Assembly (NCBI RefSeq): GCF_023278185.1
Contig: NZ_CP066356.1
Location: 7,494,001-7,558,000 of the forward strand
Direction of reading: 5' to 3'
From: Bradyrhizobium elkanii USDA 76
GTDB lineage: Bacteria; Pseudomonadota; Alphaproteobacteria; Rhizobiales; Xanthobacteraceae
DNA length: 64,000 nt
Both the position numbers and the translations under genes were made by a program. The notes beneath the pieces were generated by a model. That model was not told the origin of the DNA. It saw only the letters and a program-made list of their open reading frames with translations, and made no database searches. Positions 38,077 to 47,772 of this stretch are shown in pieces; position 1 is the stretch's first letter; each line of letters starts with the position of its first letter.

Positions 38077-38832
38077 ATGTTAGCGACTCCTATCTACATC
38101 ATCTGCTCTCCTAGCCCGCAGGTCGGCAAAACTCTCGTCGCTCGCCTCGTGAGCGAGTACTTGCTGCTGAAAAATGGTACGGCGCTCTCCTTCGATGTAA
38201 ATCTCAAGGAACCGTCATTGCTCGATTATCTCCCCAACATCACGGAGACCGCAGATGTAATTGACACTTACGGTAAGATGCAACTGATGGACCCACTGAT
38301 CATACACGATCGGGTAGCCAAGGTGATCGACCTCGGCTTCCACGCCTTCGACGAGTTCTTCAAGATGTGCGAGGAGATCGGCTTCATCAAGGAAACAGCA
38401 CGCTGCTGTGTCGCGCCTGTCATCCTCTTCGTCGCGGGCGCTGACCGCCATTCCTTCCGTGGTTATCAAATGCTGCGGCGGCAGATTCCACCGGCGGCGC
38501 TGGTCACCGTCCACAATGAATTCGTGCTGCGCGAAGGACTACCTGACGCGATGGATTGTGAGCGAGTGCTCCGGATTTCCGCGCTCCCGTTGTTTCTAAA
38601 GAGATATATCGATCGGCTGAGTTTTTCCTTCACCGGGTATCTGCGCGACGAAAAGGACTGGACCACCGAACTGCATCAGTGGATCCGGCGAAACTACACC
38701 ATGCTTCGTGATTTGGAGTCGAGCGTGATGCAGCGAGGGTCCTATCGATCTCGCGCAACGAATATCGAGAGCCTACGAGGCACAAGGGCGACTGTGGGAC
38801 CGGTTCACTATCCATTTCGCTATCAGAGATGA
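38077..38832 (+). CDS. Second P-loop ATPase, related to the preceding gene
   Basis: 251 aa. The N-terminus IYIICSPSPQVGKTLVA is a divergent P-loop (SPSPQVGKT) without the signature lysine of ParA. The segment after it (LVSEYLLLKNGTALSFDVNLKEP, then YLPNITETADVIDTYGKMQLMDPL) follows that of the first ATPase (LLDYFNVNNVQTRAFDTESP, then YPAITEIVDMATTADQMKIFDTL), so the genes are distant paralogues. No membrane segment. The C-terminus (~50 residues) is basic and Ser-rich. Confidence 0.7.
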   Translation: MLATPIYIICSPSPQVGKTLVARLVSEYLLLKNGTALSFDVNLKEPSLLDYLPNITETADVIDTYGKMQLMDPLIIHDRVAKVIDLGFHAFDEFFKMCEEIGFIKETARCCVAPVILFVAGADRHSFRGYQMLRRQIPPAALVTVHNEFVLREGLPDAMDCERVLRISALPLFLKRYIDRLSFSFTGYLRDEKDWTTELHQWIRRNYTMLRDLESSVMQRGSYRSRATNIESLRGTRATVGPVHYPFRYQR

Positions 38833-39035
38833 ACGAGTGATATTCGACAGAGTGCTCGCCTGGTCGAGTAGTCGATAGAACGATTTCTCTTGATCGTCCG
38901 CACAACCTAGCGACCGAGACCTGCCGGCAACTCATTCGCTCGACGAAACTTCTCCATTCGTTCCTCGATAAGGATCGATAGCCGCCTGAGATTGCGCGCA
39001 GCTGGCCGGATCGACGGCTCCCGCTCGAGGGCGCT

Positions 39036-40868
39036 TCAAAGCTCAAGTCCGAATCTCTCGAGGACCTGATGCATGACCGGGCCTTTGATCTCGAGGGCGA
39101 TCTCTTTGCGAATCTGGGCGCCAAGCACTCGCTCTGCATCGGCATCGCCCGTCAGACCATTCTCGGCCAGTCGCCGATCCAAGCGGGCTTGGAATTCATC
39201 GCCCATCGCGTCGACGAGCCGCCTCTCCATTGCAACATGGTCTTCGGGTGCGATGCGCCTCAACACGCTTTCCCATGGGTGCCAGCGCGTTGCCAGGTAG
39301 TCCGGAAATTCCGCTGCCTCCTGATTGCGCACCGACGCCTCGGCTCTGACAATATCGTCCTCGGTCACGTTAGAGACATTCAAGAAGCGCATATCCGGAG
39401 CGATGTGCAGCAGCTGCAGCGGGTTGCGCAGCTGGGTCTGGTAGGCAAGGTAGACCTCGATCTCGTCGACGTCGGCGTCAGGATCGGCACGACGAAGGGA
39501 ATTGACCGTCTCGCGTGCGATCCTGTCCAGCGCCTCCAGACGAAACAGGACCCGGCCCTGCTGGAGCAGCTCGGTTAACCGGCCGTCATAGACGCCGTCT
39601 TCAACGTCAGCGTTCAGCCGTGCGCTCTGCATGCCGTTCCAGGTCAAGGTAACCCGATCTTCGCAGCGCTCGCTCGCTCCCGAGGCCAGTTGGAAAAACT
39701 GTTCACGCAAACGCGGCCTGACGGCTGCTTGCCGCAGATCCTCGACGACCGCCTGCCGGAACGCTTCGTTGCCATAGTTCACGGTACCCCCGAGCCGGTC
39801 GAGGAAGCGTGCATAGTCTTGCGCACCCGGTTCTTGGGCGAAGCGCTGCCAAGTGGCCATTACCGACGGCTCGGCCTCGAGCCAGTGCGCCACAACCTCT
39901 TGCAGCGAGCGCGGCTGGACTTCCAGCGCGCCTTCGGCCGTCGATAAAAAGACCTGCGGGCCTGCATAGCCCGCTGCATGTATCGTTGCCGTCAGGCCAG
40001 CCTGCACCAAATCGGGGAGCGGATTATTCTCCAGATTAACGCTAGAATAACCGCTTAGCTGTGTCAGCAGGGTCTCGGGTACGCTGGTCAGCTGGTTGTT
40101 GCTGGCGCCGAGCCAAATTAGGTCGGGAAGCGCCGTTTCGGGCAGACTGGTCAGTTCGTTGTGGCTAGCGCTGAGCCATTGGAGCCCGCCCGGAAGAGGC
40201 TCGGGCAAGTCCGTCAGCTGATTGTGGTCGACGTTGAGGCGCTGGAGCCGGGATGGAAGGTCGGGCAGATTGGTCAAGCGGTTGCCGCTGGCGTCCAGTT
40301 CCTCAAGCGTCGCCGGAAGGCGATCAGGCAGACTGGTTAGCTGATTGTTATCGACCCTCAGCCGCAGCAACCCGGGCGGTAGCTGTGCGGGCAGGTTGGT
40401 GAGCCCGTTGCTGATGACATCGAGCTGCAGCAGGCCATTTGGAAGCTCGGGCAGGCCGGTCAGCCGATTATTGCTGGCAGAGAGCCACTGGAGACTGACC
40501 GGAAGGTTCCCAGGAAGGCTGTTCAGCTGATTGTCGTCGACATTCAGGCGACGCAGCCCGGCCAGGGTCGACGCAGGCAAGCCGGTCAGGGACAGGGACG
40601 ACAAATCTAGGGCCTCATTAACATCGCCTCTGTCCTGCCAAGCCCTCGTACGACTTACCGCTTCTCGACGGTCCTCGTGTTGCCCCTGCCCGCCTTCGGC
40701 GGCCCAGGTCGACAAGACCTCGAGCTGCGAGCTGGACGCCTCGCCAGCGGACGCCAGCGCATCCGTCAGGGCTTCGCCCCACTGCGTGGCAGCCGGAGAT
40801 GCCGGCTCGGAGGTTTCCGAATCGGAAGTTCCCGAAGGAGTGCCTGAGCCAAGCTGCTCTGTATTCAT
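39036..40868 (-). CDS. nopM: NopM-like T3SS effector, LRR plus IpaH-type E3 ubiquitin ligase
   Basis: 610 aa. The first ~80 residues are polar and Ser/Thr/Glu-rich (secretion signal). Residues ~85-285 hold about nine leucine-rich repeats of ~20-21 aa with the bacterial LPxxLPxxL pattern. The NEL ubiquitin-ligase domain follows, with the catalytic CED motif at 402-404 (ERCEDRVTLTWN). NopM/IpaH proteins ubiquitinate host targets inside plant cells. Two tts boxes lie upstream. The active-site Cys is intact, so the enzyme should be functional. Confidence 0.92.
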   Translation of the reverse strand: MNTEQLGSGTPSGTSDSETSEPASPAATQWGEALTDALASAGEASSSQLEVLSTWAAEGGQGQHEDRREAVSRTRAWQDRGDVNEALDLSSLSLTGLPASTLAGLRRLNVDDNQLNSLPGNLPVSLQWLSASNNRLTGLPELPNGLLQLDVISNGLTNLPAQLPPGLLRLRVDNNQLTSLPDRLPATLEELDASGNRLTNLPDLPSRLQRLNVDHNQLTDLPEPLPGGLQWLSASHNELTSLPETALPDLIWLGASNNQLTSVPETLLTQLSGYSSVNLENNPLPDLVQAGLTATIHAAGYAGPQVFLSTAEGALEVQPRSLQEVVAHWLEAEPSVMATWQRFAQEPGAQDYARFLDRLGGTVNYGNEAFRQAVVEDLRQAAVRPRLREQFFQLASGASERCEDRVTLTWNGMQSARLNADVEDGVYDGRLTELLQQGRVLFRLEALDRIARETVNSLRRADPDADVDEIEVYLAYQTQLRNPLQLLHIAPDMRFLNVSNVTEDDIVRAEASVRNQEAAEFPDYLATRWHPWESVLRRIAPEDHVAMERRLVDAMGDEFQARLDRRLAENGLTGDADAERVLGAQIRKEIALEIKGPVMHQVLERFGLEL

Positions 40869-41148
40869 CGCCGTCTCTCCGTATCCAAACCAAGCGCGTC
40901 CGCAGCCGCACCTTTAAGCCGTCAGCCTCACCAGGGTTGGCGCGCTGATCGGCTGATGACAAAGCTGGCGGTCATACGGCGCAATCACCGCCCACGGCTG
41001 GCGCGCACACCTGCCGGCCTGCAGGCGAGCAACTGCAGCTCACCGCAGCACAGCCAAAGCCTCGGCGGTAAATCCCTTGATGGATACCATCCAATTCTCT
41101 TGCCAGATCTGAGAACGTCAAGCCGGACCAGCCAGTAAAGATGTTCCT

Positions 41149-41180
41149 GCTACGAGACGTAGCTGTCGATAAGCTGACGG
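41149..41180 (-). promoter_or_regulatory. tts box for nopM
   Basis: Minus strand: CCGTCAGCTTATCGACAGC followed by TACGTCTCGTAG. ~280 bases upstream of the nopM ATG. Confidence 0.82.
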
Positions 41181-41239
41181 GCTTCAGAGCGACGAACAAT
41201 GGGCGGACGGCTGGCCATCAGCCTCTCCCGAAGCTTAGG

Positions 41240-41272
41240 CGTAGATAGCGGACCGACGAAAAGCAGACGAGG
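41240..41272 (-). promoter_or_regulatory. Second, degenerate tts box upstream of nopM
   Basis: Minus strand: CTCGTCTGCTTTTCGTCGG followed by TCCGCTATCTACGCC. It follows the nopB-type box (CTCGTCAGGTTTTCGTCAG) with a few changes. Same orientation as the first box, ~90 bases further upstream. Confidence 0.5.
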
Positions 41273-41698
41273 ATCAACCGAGTTTTAAGCTTGGCAAAAT
41301 GCTCGCTGTTTACGGCGCCTCGGCGGCGCGGCGCTGATAGCCGGCGAGTTGCGGCTCCTACTCCCGAGGCAACAAACCGCCCCCTGCTCATTCAGATGGC
41401 CACGTTGGGACGCTAGCTTGAAAGCCCGCGATCCCATGTAGCACCGCTCACGCTTCACTGCGAGGCGGTACGCCCCGGCGCAATCGGCAAAGGCTGGCTG
41501 ATAACCTCCTAGATGGCGAGTCCCCACCTATTCTGACATCGGCGGCAAGGATCGATCTTGCCAGATCGGTTCAGACTGCCGCAGGTTTCGGCCAGCAAAA
41601 GCGGACGACTCGGCCCTTGCCGGGGCGCTTTCTCAGTCGAACAACGCGCGCCCGGCTGCATCTGACACTGATTCGATGGAAGTTTCTTAACTTCGAGA

Positions 41699-41947
41699 TC
41701 AATGCATTAGATCCGCCCCGCGTCCGATAAACTCGAGCACCGACTGCGCCTCGTTGATTTCGCTTGAAACGCGCTTCAATATCCGAACTGCCACCTCTTC
41801 CGTCGCGATCAGCCCCGCTCTTTCGCAGGCTAATCCGAAATGATGCATCACCTGTTCGTAGGAGGGCGCAACACGATTCTGCAACAAGCTGATCGCCAAT
41901 GATGAGAGCATCTGCTCGACGACATCCTTCTCAGCCTGGATCAACAA
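41699..41947 (-). CDS. Small helical hypothetical protein (82 aa)
   Basis: 82 aa from a TTG at 41947 with AAGGA seven bases upstream. Entirely helical (VVEQMLSSLAISLLQNRV, EVAVRILKRVSSEINEAQSVL). Located between nopM and the SKWP gene. No family recognised. Confidence 0.5.
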   Translation of the reverse strand: MLIQAEKDVVEQMLSSLAISLLQNRVAPSYEQVMHHFGLACERAGLIATEEVAVRILKRVSSEINEAQSVLEFIGRGADLMH

Positions 41948-42068
41948 CTACGTCCTTCCGATTGTTTACTCAATTCTGTGGCTGTGCACGCCTCCGACTG
42001 CATCCCAAGAGGGTCGCTGCGTGGGATTGTCGTGTTGTGACCTCGCCGCATACTACGCATGAACACCG

Positions 42069-43730
42069 CTAGGAAGAGGCTTCTTTGGCCGATTGCCTTG
42101 TTTGGTGGGACCACTTCTCCCCTGACCGGAGCTGAGTGGCTTCACTTTGTATCAGTTGCAGCTCCTCGATGATCTTCGCTATCGCCTCATGCCCTGCTTC
42201 GCCTTGCGGCCACCTATTGAAGCCATCCATCAGACTCTCCGATTCCGGTTTGGTAAAGTCAAAGAACCGGATACCGCGGCCTAGGACCTCATTGACGATC
42301 GCGATCGTGGCTTGGCGAGCGGCGCTCTGCAGCGGCCATCTATTGAAACCGATCACCAGGCCCCTGAGATCCTGGGCAGTGAAGTCTGAGAGTCCCGTCC
42401 TGCGGCCGGCACGGCGAAGGACCTCGTCCGCGAGCACAACGGTCACTTGACCACACGGCAGCTCCTCCGGCCAATTGCTGAAGCCGTTCACTAGGTTCGC
42501 GAGCCCCTGCTGTGAAAAATCGTAGAGCTGAGTGGCGCGGCGCAGAACCTCACGAGCGAGTGCGACGGCTGCTCGGCGAAACGCCGGCTCTTCCGGCCAC
42601 TTGCTGAAGCCGTTCACCAGGTTCGCCAGGCCCTGTTGGGTAAGATCGGGGAGCTGGACAGCACGCCAAAGTACCTCACCAGCGATCGCAATTGCAGCTT
42701 TACGACAGGTCGCATCTTCAGGCCATTTGCAAAACCCGTTCACCAAGTTTGCCAGTCCTTGTTGGCTATAGTGAGGAAGTTGGTCAGCACGGTGCAGGAG
42801 CTCACTTGCGATCGCGATTGTGGCTTGACGAGAGACTGCCTCATCCGGCCATTTACTAAAGCCATTCACCAAATTTGCCAGATCCTGCTCGCCAAACTCA
42901 TGAAACCGGGCGACCCGACGAAGAACTTCGCCTGCGATCGCAATCGTGACTTGACCACACGCCAGCTCTTCCGGCCACTTGCTGAAACCGTTCACCAGGA
43001 TGGCCAATCCCTGCTGAGGAAACTCGCAGAGCCTGCCGGAACGATGCAGAATTTCGAGTGCAAGCGTGGCTGCTGCTTGGCGCGAAGCCGCCTCATCCGG
43101 CCACTTGCTGAATCCGTTGACCAGGCTCACCAATCCTTGCTGTGTAAAGTCGGAGAGTTGGTGATGGCGGCCTGCGCGCCGAATGACATCGCCCGCAATT
43201 GCAACCGCCGCCTGGCGAAAGTCTGCTTCTTCCGGCCATTTGCTGAAGCCGTTTATCAGCGCCGCCAGGCTCAGATTGTTCAACTCTTGAAGCGGCCTGC
43301 TTTCCTCGCGACAAAACTTCGCTATTCTGATCGCCCCTTTGCGACATTCTGCTCTGTTGGAATGCCGACCGAATGATGCGGCGAATATGGAAAGGGCTCT
43401 TATCCCGATTTTTCCAATCAGCGCATGGTCAAGCAGCGACACGCGAGAAGCTATTCTTTCGCAAACGTCCCGGCCGACCTGACCTCCGGCCTTCCGGCTC
43501 ACCGCATTGCATGTCGTGGCATATCCCCACGATCTCCCGGCACGGATGCTTTCCTCGAAATTCGGCAGGAATCTAGACTGAAACTCAAGCGCAGCCTTTT
43601 GCAGAAAGACCGGATGGTCCGCCTTGCGCAGCTGCTTGTCGCGCGCAACCACCACAGTTGAGAATTCAACGATGTCGCGAGCACAATCGATCTCGCTTAG
43701 CGCCGTCGTCAGATTGGCTTGAGTAGACAT
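42069..43730 (-). CDS. SKWP-repeat protein, T3SS effector candidate (RipS/XopAD-like)
   Basis: 553 aa. From ~150 to the end it consists of nine 42-residue HEAT/ARM-like helical repeats with the motif NGFSKWP (five SKWP, one CKWP, one SNWP, two NRWP), e.g. NGFSKWPDEAASRQAAATLA. This pattern defines the SKWP effectors of Ralstonia (RipS) and Xanthomonas (XopAD). It is shorter than the large Ralstonia members. GGAAG precedes the ATG. I see no tts box within ~350 bases upstream, so TtsI control is unproven. Host target unknown. Confidence 0.82.
   Translation of the reverse strand: MSTQANLTTALSEIDCARDIVEFSTVVVARDKQLRKADHPVFLQKAALEFQSRFLPNFEESIRAGRSWGYATTCNAVSRKAGGQVGRDVCERIASRVSLLDHALIGKIGIRALSIFAASFGRHSNRAECRKGAIRIAKFCREESRPLQELNNLSLAALINGFSKWPEEADFRQAAVAIAGDVIRRAGRHHQLSDFTQQGLVSLVNGFSKWPDEAASRQAAATLALEILHRSGRLCEFPQQGLAILVNGFSKWPEELACGQVTIAIAGEVLRRVARFHEFGEQDLANLVNGFSKWPDEAVSRQATIAIASELLHRADQLPHYSQQGLANLVNGFCKWPEDATCRKAAIAIAGEVLWRAVQLPDLTQQGLANLVNGFSKWPEEPAFRRAAVALAREVLRRATQLYDFSQQGLANLVNGFSNWPEELPCGQVTVVLADEVLRRAGRRTGLSDFTAQDLRGLVIGFNRWPLQSAARQATIAIVNEVLGRGIRFFDFTKPESESLMDGFNRWPQGEAGHEAIAKIIEELQLIQSEATQLRSGEKWSHQTRQSAKEASS
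42190..43290 (-). repeat. Nine 126-bp coding repeats (SKWP units)
   Basis: The 42-aa protein repeats correspond to 126-bp DNA units with clear nucleotide similarity (e.g. repeated TTCCGGCCA and TTGCTGAAGCCGTTCACCAG on the plus strand). Such a tract can recombine and change copy number. Limits are approximate. Confidence 0.7.
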
Positions 43731-44787
43731 GGGATCTTCCGAGCTTTCACCGCGGCGCCTTGTCCAGCCACAAGCTCAATGCGACTAGTCACCGCTTATG
43801 GCTGAATGTTTACCGCCTACGCAGTTGAAGCATCTCTTGCGAGGGCCGGCTGTTCACTCGGCGGGCCCTCACTGCACAGCGAGGAAACGTGATTAAAGCA
43901 GTTGTCAGAGACATCCTGCTGCGCGCATCACTCCATCACCTCATGACATATCACGGCTCCGGTTGTTGCAGCGCGATTGACAACGGCCAGCACAGCAGCC
44001 CCCTCCCCGCCGATGGACCCAAGGTCCTGCCCATGGCCCGCAAGCGACAATGTCGGCAATTAGGAAGCCATCCCTGTCCGATCATGCTGAACCATTCGAC
44101 GCCCGTCCTGCCTGCGTTTGTCTTTGCGAGACTACAACCTGACGCAGCGTGGGGTTCAAGCTACTAAATTGGTATCGAAGCGTGGCGTTGCCCAGCCGAC
44201 TATCGCAGCGGCTAGCAATGGGGCGTCCATTCAGTTCGACACGATTTCGAGTGACATTCACCCAGTGAGGTCCTGCGCTCGCTCCCGCGCTTCGTTCTAT
44301 CGGGGCGCGCCCCGGATATCGCGGTAACGCTCGTTTTATCTATGGAAGAAAACATTGCCGCCATGCCCTTTCCGGGATGTTGGTGAGCGCGCGCACCTTA
44401 CCCATAGACATGCTCGTTGGGAAACGCTTGTAATGGTGCGACGGCCAACGACACTGACCAGTCAAGGAAACCGCGAGAGTGCAATGACGCTGCACACGCC
44501 GCTGGGGGGCAACATCGATCGCCCCTGGAACGCAGGAATTCCTCAACCCGGACGATCGTAGCGCCGAAAACCCGCAGCAATCCGCAGCAAATTCCGGTCA
44601 CGCCCCCAGCGTAAGGTGATATCGGTTGATAACAGTCTTGAATACATCGAACCGCTCGCCACATCCGCCAAGCAATGGCGACGAATCGCACAGGTACAAC
44701 TCCGTCGGCATGAATGCCGACGGAGCGACTACGCAGTGCTGACGCGTACGCGTTGTACCTTCAATGCCCAAGTGAACTGCATCTGTG
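43731..44787. other. Gene-poor stretch
   Basis: About 1 kb upstream of the SKWP gene with only short overlapping open frames. I found no tts box (no GTCAG-n-TCG-n-AAGCT) on either strand. Confidence 0.4.
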
Positions 44788-45087
44788 ATGACTTCGATTG
44801 ATGATAGATTAAGTGAAATCAGATGGGTACGAAACGAGATCTGGCGCTGTCGTAGATTGCTTAAGACGGAACTGCCTCGCGAGGAGAGTGCTGCCGTTGA
44901 GAAGCGTCTGCTTGAGCAGCTTTCCGCCTTTGAACGGCTCTTGACGACCGCATTTCCTCTGGTCTTGAGCCCTTCAGTGAACTCAACCAAAAGCAGTCCC
45001 ATCAGTTCAAGTGAATCCACTGAAACGCTCGTTGAGAACGCCGCAACGGCATCAACCGATTCCTTCCGGATCTCGATCGGCAGTTAA
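44788..45087 (+). CDS. Small hypothetical protein with coiled-coil start
   Basis: 99 aa. The first 50 residues are amphipathic (LSEIRWVRNEIWRCRRLLKTEL), the rest Ser/Thr-rich. No ribosome-binding site is visible and no family recognised. It could be a remnant. Confidence 0.3.
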   Translation: MTSIDDRLSEIRWVRNEIWRCRRLLKTELPREESAAVEKRLLEQLSAFERLLTTAFPLVLSPSVNSTKSSPISSSESTETLVENAATASTDSFRISIGS

Positions 45088-45124
45088 TGCGAGCATTTTG
45101 GAGAAACACCCCCGCTCCGATGCC

Positions 45125-45475
45125 TCACTCTCGATGCAGGATCGGAACGTTGTTGACGCCTCGTTTTTTCGGCCCAACGTTTCTCTCCGCCGCGGTTGGC
45201 ATCACGCGGCGACATTCGACACGCAAGCCTTTGAAATTGTCCCTAAGACAAAACATGGCCGCGTCCATATCGCTACGCCCCGTAAAACGGTCACAGAATC
45301 GCATCACGTCTGGTCTGCAAGACGTCAAGATCTCTTCCAATCTTCGTTCTCGCGCGCTAGCGTATCCCGTGACCCACGTGGCTGCGATCGCAACAAGGGC
45401 GGTGGCATGGCGAGGCGCGCGGTAAGCCCAACCCGTTCGTCGCTTTTGGCTCAACAGAACTCTCTTAAGCTGCAT
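45125..45475 (-). CDS. Exported small protein with cysteine-rich repeat
   Basis: 116 aa from the ATG at 45475 (a start at 45544 is possible). A signal peptide (ATALVAIAATWVTGYASA) precedes a four-cysteine region: CRPDVMRFC, then MFCLRDN, then C before RRVM. This is the GLG1-type cysteine-rich repeat pattern of periplasmic proteins in rhizobia. The C-terminal ~30 residues are basic. Stands alone; function unknown. Confidence 0.55.
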   Translation of the reverse strand: MQLKRVLLSQKRRTGWAYRAPRHATALVAIAATWVTGYASARERRLEEILTSCRPDVMRFCDRFTGRSDMDAAMFCLRDNFKGLRVECRRVMPTAAERNVGPKKRGVNNVPILHRE

Positions 45476-45544
45476 AACCTTCAGTATTGTTCTTTGCCTC
45501 GCAAGTATTGTCTGTTTAGGAAAGTAGGTCGCCCGCATCGACAC

Positions 45545-46041
45545 GAGCGGCCGGCGTCATTTGCGGGACTTCCGACTCATCGTTGCATCGGGTGTCAGGC
45601 CTTGCTGCCACGATCAAAACGCAACGCAGGCTGGCTGCATTTGCAGCGGACGGAGCCCAATTTAGGTATTGTGTTTAAGCTTGTGACATTCGCGACGTAG
45701 TCCCCAACATGACATTTCTGCAAAGGCGGCAGATCCTGCTTGGCACTGCCTACAACCTGACGCTACGGTCGATTCAAGCACTTTGATCGTCGAACAAGTG
45801 TCAATACGCAGCAAAACAGCACATCCATATCTTGGCGGGAGCTCGCAAGGAGAGTTCCTCGGCAATTGCACGCTTCACTGGACGCAGCGTATACGAAGCC
45901 TTATCCAACGACGGCCGATAACTGCTCGGCCACGCTGGAACGCAACGCATAGTTGATGGATTCGCAAGGTCACACGATTTCGTCGCGTCAAATGACGCGA
46001 CGAATTGCGTCGATGCTCCGCGTTTTTGCTCAGCGTCCGAT
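45545..46041. other. Gene-poor stretch left of the IS5 element
   Basis: About 500 bases with no supported gene. It ends in the CTAG that was duplicated by the IS5-family insertion. Confidence 0.4.
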
Positions 46042-46121
46042 CTAGCAGGCTGTTGAAAAAGGTACTCGCCGCCAACCGGCGAGCGTGATTCATTGGCTCC
46101 GACGAGATTCGGAGACGGGGC

Positions 46122-47210
46122 GTGCGCGGTGGCGATAATCGAACGGGCGAGTTGTTCAGCTACGTCGACCTGGAGGCACGGGTACGGCGTGATCATCCGC
46201 TGCGAGCGATCCGGAGGATTGTGAACGAGGCGCTGTCAGAGCTGGAGCGCGAGTTTGCCGCGCTCTATTCGCCGATTGGGAGGCCGTCGATCCCGCCGGA
46301 GAAGCTGCTGCGGGCGATGCTGTTGCAGGCGTTTTATTCGATCCGCTCGGAGCGGCTTCTGATGGAGCGGCTGGAATACGACCTGCTGTTCCGCTGGTTC
46401 GTCGGCATCGGCGTCGATGACGCAGCCTGGGACCATTCGGTGTTCTCGAAGAACCGCGACCGGCTGCTGGAAGGCGACATCGCGGCGAAGTTCCTGGCGG
46501 CGGTGCTGGCGCAGCCCAGGGTGAAGAAGCTGCTGTCGAGTGATCACTTCTCGGTCGATGGCACGCTGATCGAGGCCTGGGCCTCGATGAAGAGTGTCAA
46601 GCCGAAGGACGGCTCCGGCGAGCCGCCGGCGCAAGGCGGCCGCAATGCTGATGCGGACTTCCACGGCCAGAAACGCTCGAATGACACCCATGCTTCGACC
46701 ACCGATCCAGACGCCAGGCTGTATCGCAAGGGCAAAGGCAAGGAGACGAAGCTGTGCTTCATCGGGCACGGGCTGATGGAGAACCGCCACGGTCTGCTGG
46801 TCGATGCCTGCCTGACGCAGGCCGATGGGCATGCCGAGCGGGTGGCCGCGCTGCACATGATCGAGCCTCGTGCTGACCGGCCGACAGCGATCACGCTTGG
46901 CGCCGACAAAGCCTACGACGTGGAAGACTTCGTCAACGAACTGCGCTCGATGAACGTGACGCCGCATGTGACACAGAACACCAGCGGCCGCCGCTCTACG
47001 ATTGACGGGCGAACAACCCGGCACGGCGGCTATGCGGTCAGCCAGCGCATCCGCAAGCGGATCGAGGAGGCATTCGGCTGGATCAAGACGATCGCGGGGC
47101 AAGAGAAGACCCGCTTCCGTGGCCGTGATCGGGTCGCATGGGCCTTTACCTTCGCTGCCACCGCCTACAATCTGGTGCGGCTGCCCAAGCTGATCGCGGA
47201 GACCGGCTGA
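46122..47210 (+). CDS. IS5-family transposase
   Basis: 362 aa starting at a GTG. It has the N-terminal DUF772-type region (RPSIPPEKLLRAMLLQAFYSIRSER) and a DDE core with SVDGTLIEAWAS, LGADKAYD and, near the end, RIRKRIEEAFGWIKT with its catalytic Glu. Full length. The stop overlaps the next start (TGATGG). Confidence 0.93.
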   Translation: MRGGDNRTGELFSYVDLEARVRRDHPLRAIRRIVNEALSELEREFAALYSPIGRPSIPPEKLLRAMLLQAFYSIRSERLLMERLEYDLLFRWFVGIGVDDAAWDHSVFSKNRDRLLEGDIAAKFLAAVLAQPRVKKLLSSDHFSVDGTLIEAWASMKSVKPKDGSGEPPAQGGRNADADFHGQKRSNDTHASTTDPDARLYRKGKGKETKLCFIGHGLMENRHGLLVDACLTQADGHAERVAALHMIEPRADRPTAITLGADKAYDVEDFVNELRSMNVTPHVTQNTSGRRSTIDGRTTRHGGYAVSQRIRKRIEEAFGWIKTIAGQEKTRFRGRDRVAWAFTFAATAYNLVRLPKLIAETG

Positions 47211-47554
47211 TGGCCAAGGTGCCCGGTCTCGCCAAGGCCTTTGCAGGCCGCTGGCGCATCGTCGAGATGGACGTCTGGGATAGCGACTTCCTCGATCTTG
47301 TCGAGGAGGCGCATCTCACCTTCCAGGGCAAGTCCGATGGCGAAATCGCCTTTGGGGCTCTCAAGGGGTTCCTGGACGTGCGCTACGGCACCCGCGACGG
47401 ATCGGCGTGCGCGGAGTTCTCATGGGAAGGGCACGATGAGAACGATCCGTCCTGCGGTCGCGGATGGGCTATGGTCGGCACTGCAGACAGGCTCGTCGGC
47501 CACTTCTACATCCACAACGGCGACGATTCAGCCTTCGTTTGCGAACGCGGCTGA
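47210..47554 (+). CDS. IS5 passenger protein of unknown function
   Basis: 114 aa beginning MAKVPGLAKAFAGRWRIVEM. It lies inside the element between the transposase and the right inverted repeat, with its start overlapping the transposase stop. Acidic, beta-rich (DSDFLDLVEEAHLTFQGKSDG). It moves with the IS; its role is unknown. Confidence 0.75.
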   Translation: MAKVPGLAKAFAGRWRIVEMDVWDSDFLDLVEEAHLTFQGKSDGEIAFGALKGFLDVRYGTRDGSACAEFSWEGHDENDPSCGRGWAMVGTADRLVGHFYIHNGDDSAFVCERG

Positions 47555-47772
47555 GTTCTTCAACAGCCTGCTAGTTGTAAGCCTACGCGTCTAAAATCGC
47601 GCAACCGACAGCTTTATGGCTTGCCTATCGGTTGAGATAGTAGGCCGAAATATACTTCGTCAGCATGGCCATCGTCGCGTGTGGAACGCCGGTTGATCCC
47701 AAAGGTTCGAGCCGACTGCTGGCATTCCTGCAATTGTTCAAGACCAAATCAACGGCCCCCCTTGACCTCCAT

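Larger units (their letters stand above)
46046..47570 (+). mobile_element. Complete IS5-family insertion sequence with passenger gene
   Basis: 1,525 bp. Terminal inverted repeats CAGGCTGTTGAA(A/G)AA at both ends (left 46046, right 47570 inverted). A CTAG copy lies on each side (46042-46045 and 47571-47574), the YTAR target duplication of the IS5 group. Carries a transposase gene and a second ORF joined to it. Confidence 0.93.

Noticed and set aside
46236..47102. A 288-codon minus-strand open frame inside the IS5 transposase
   Set aside because: Shadow of the transposase gene; Arg/His/Gln-rich translation without domains.
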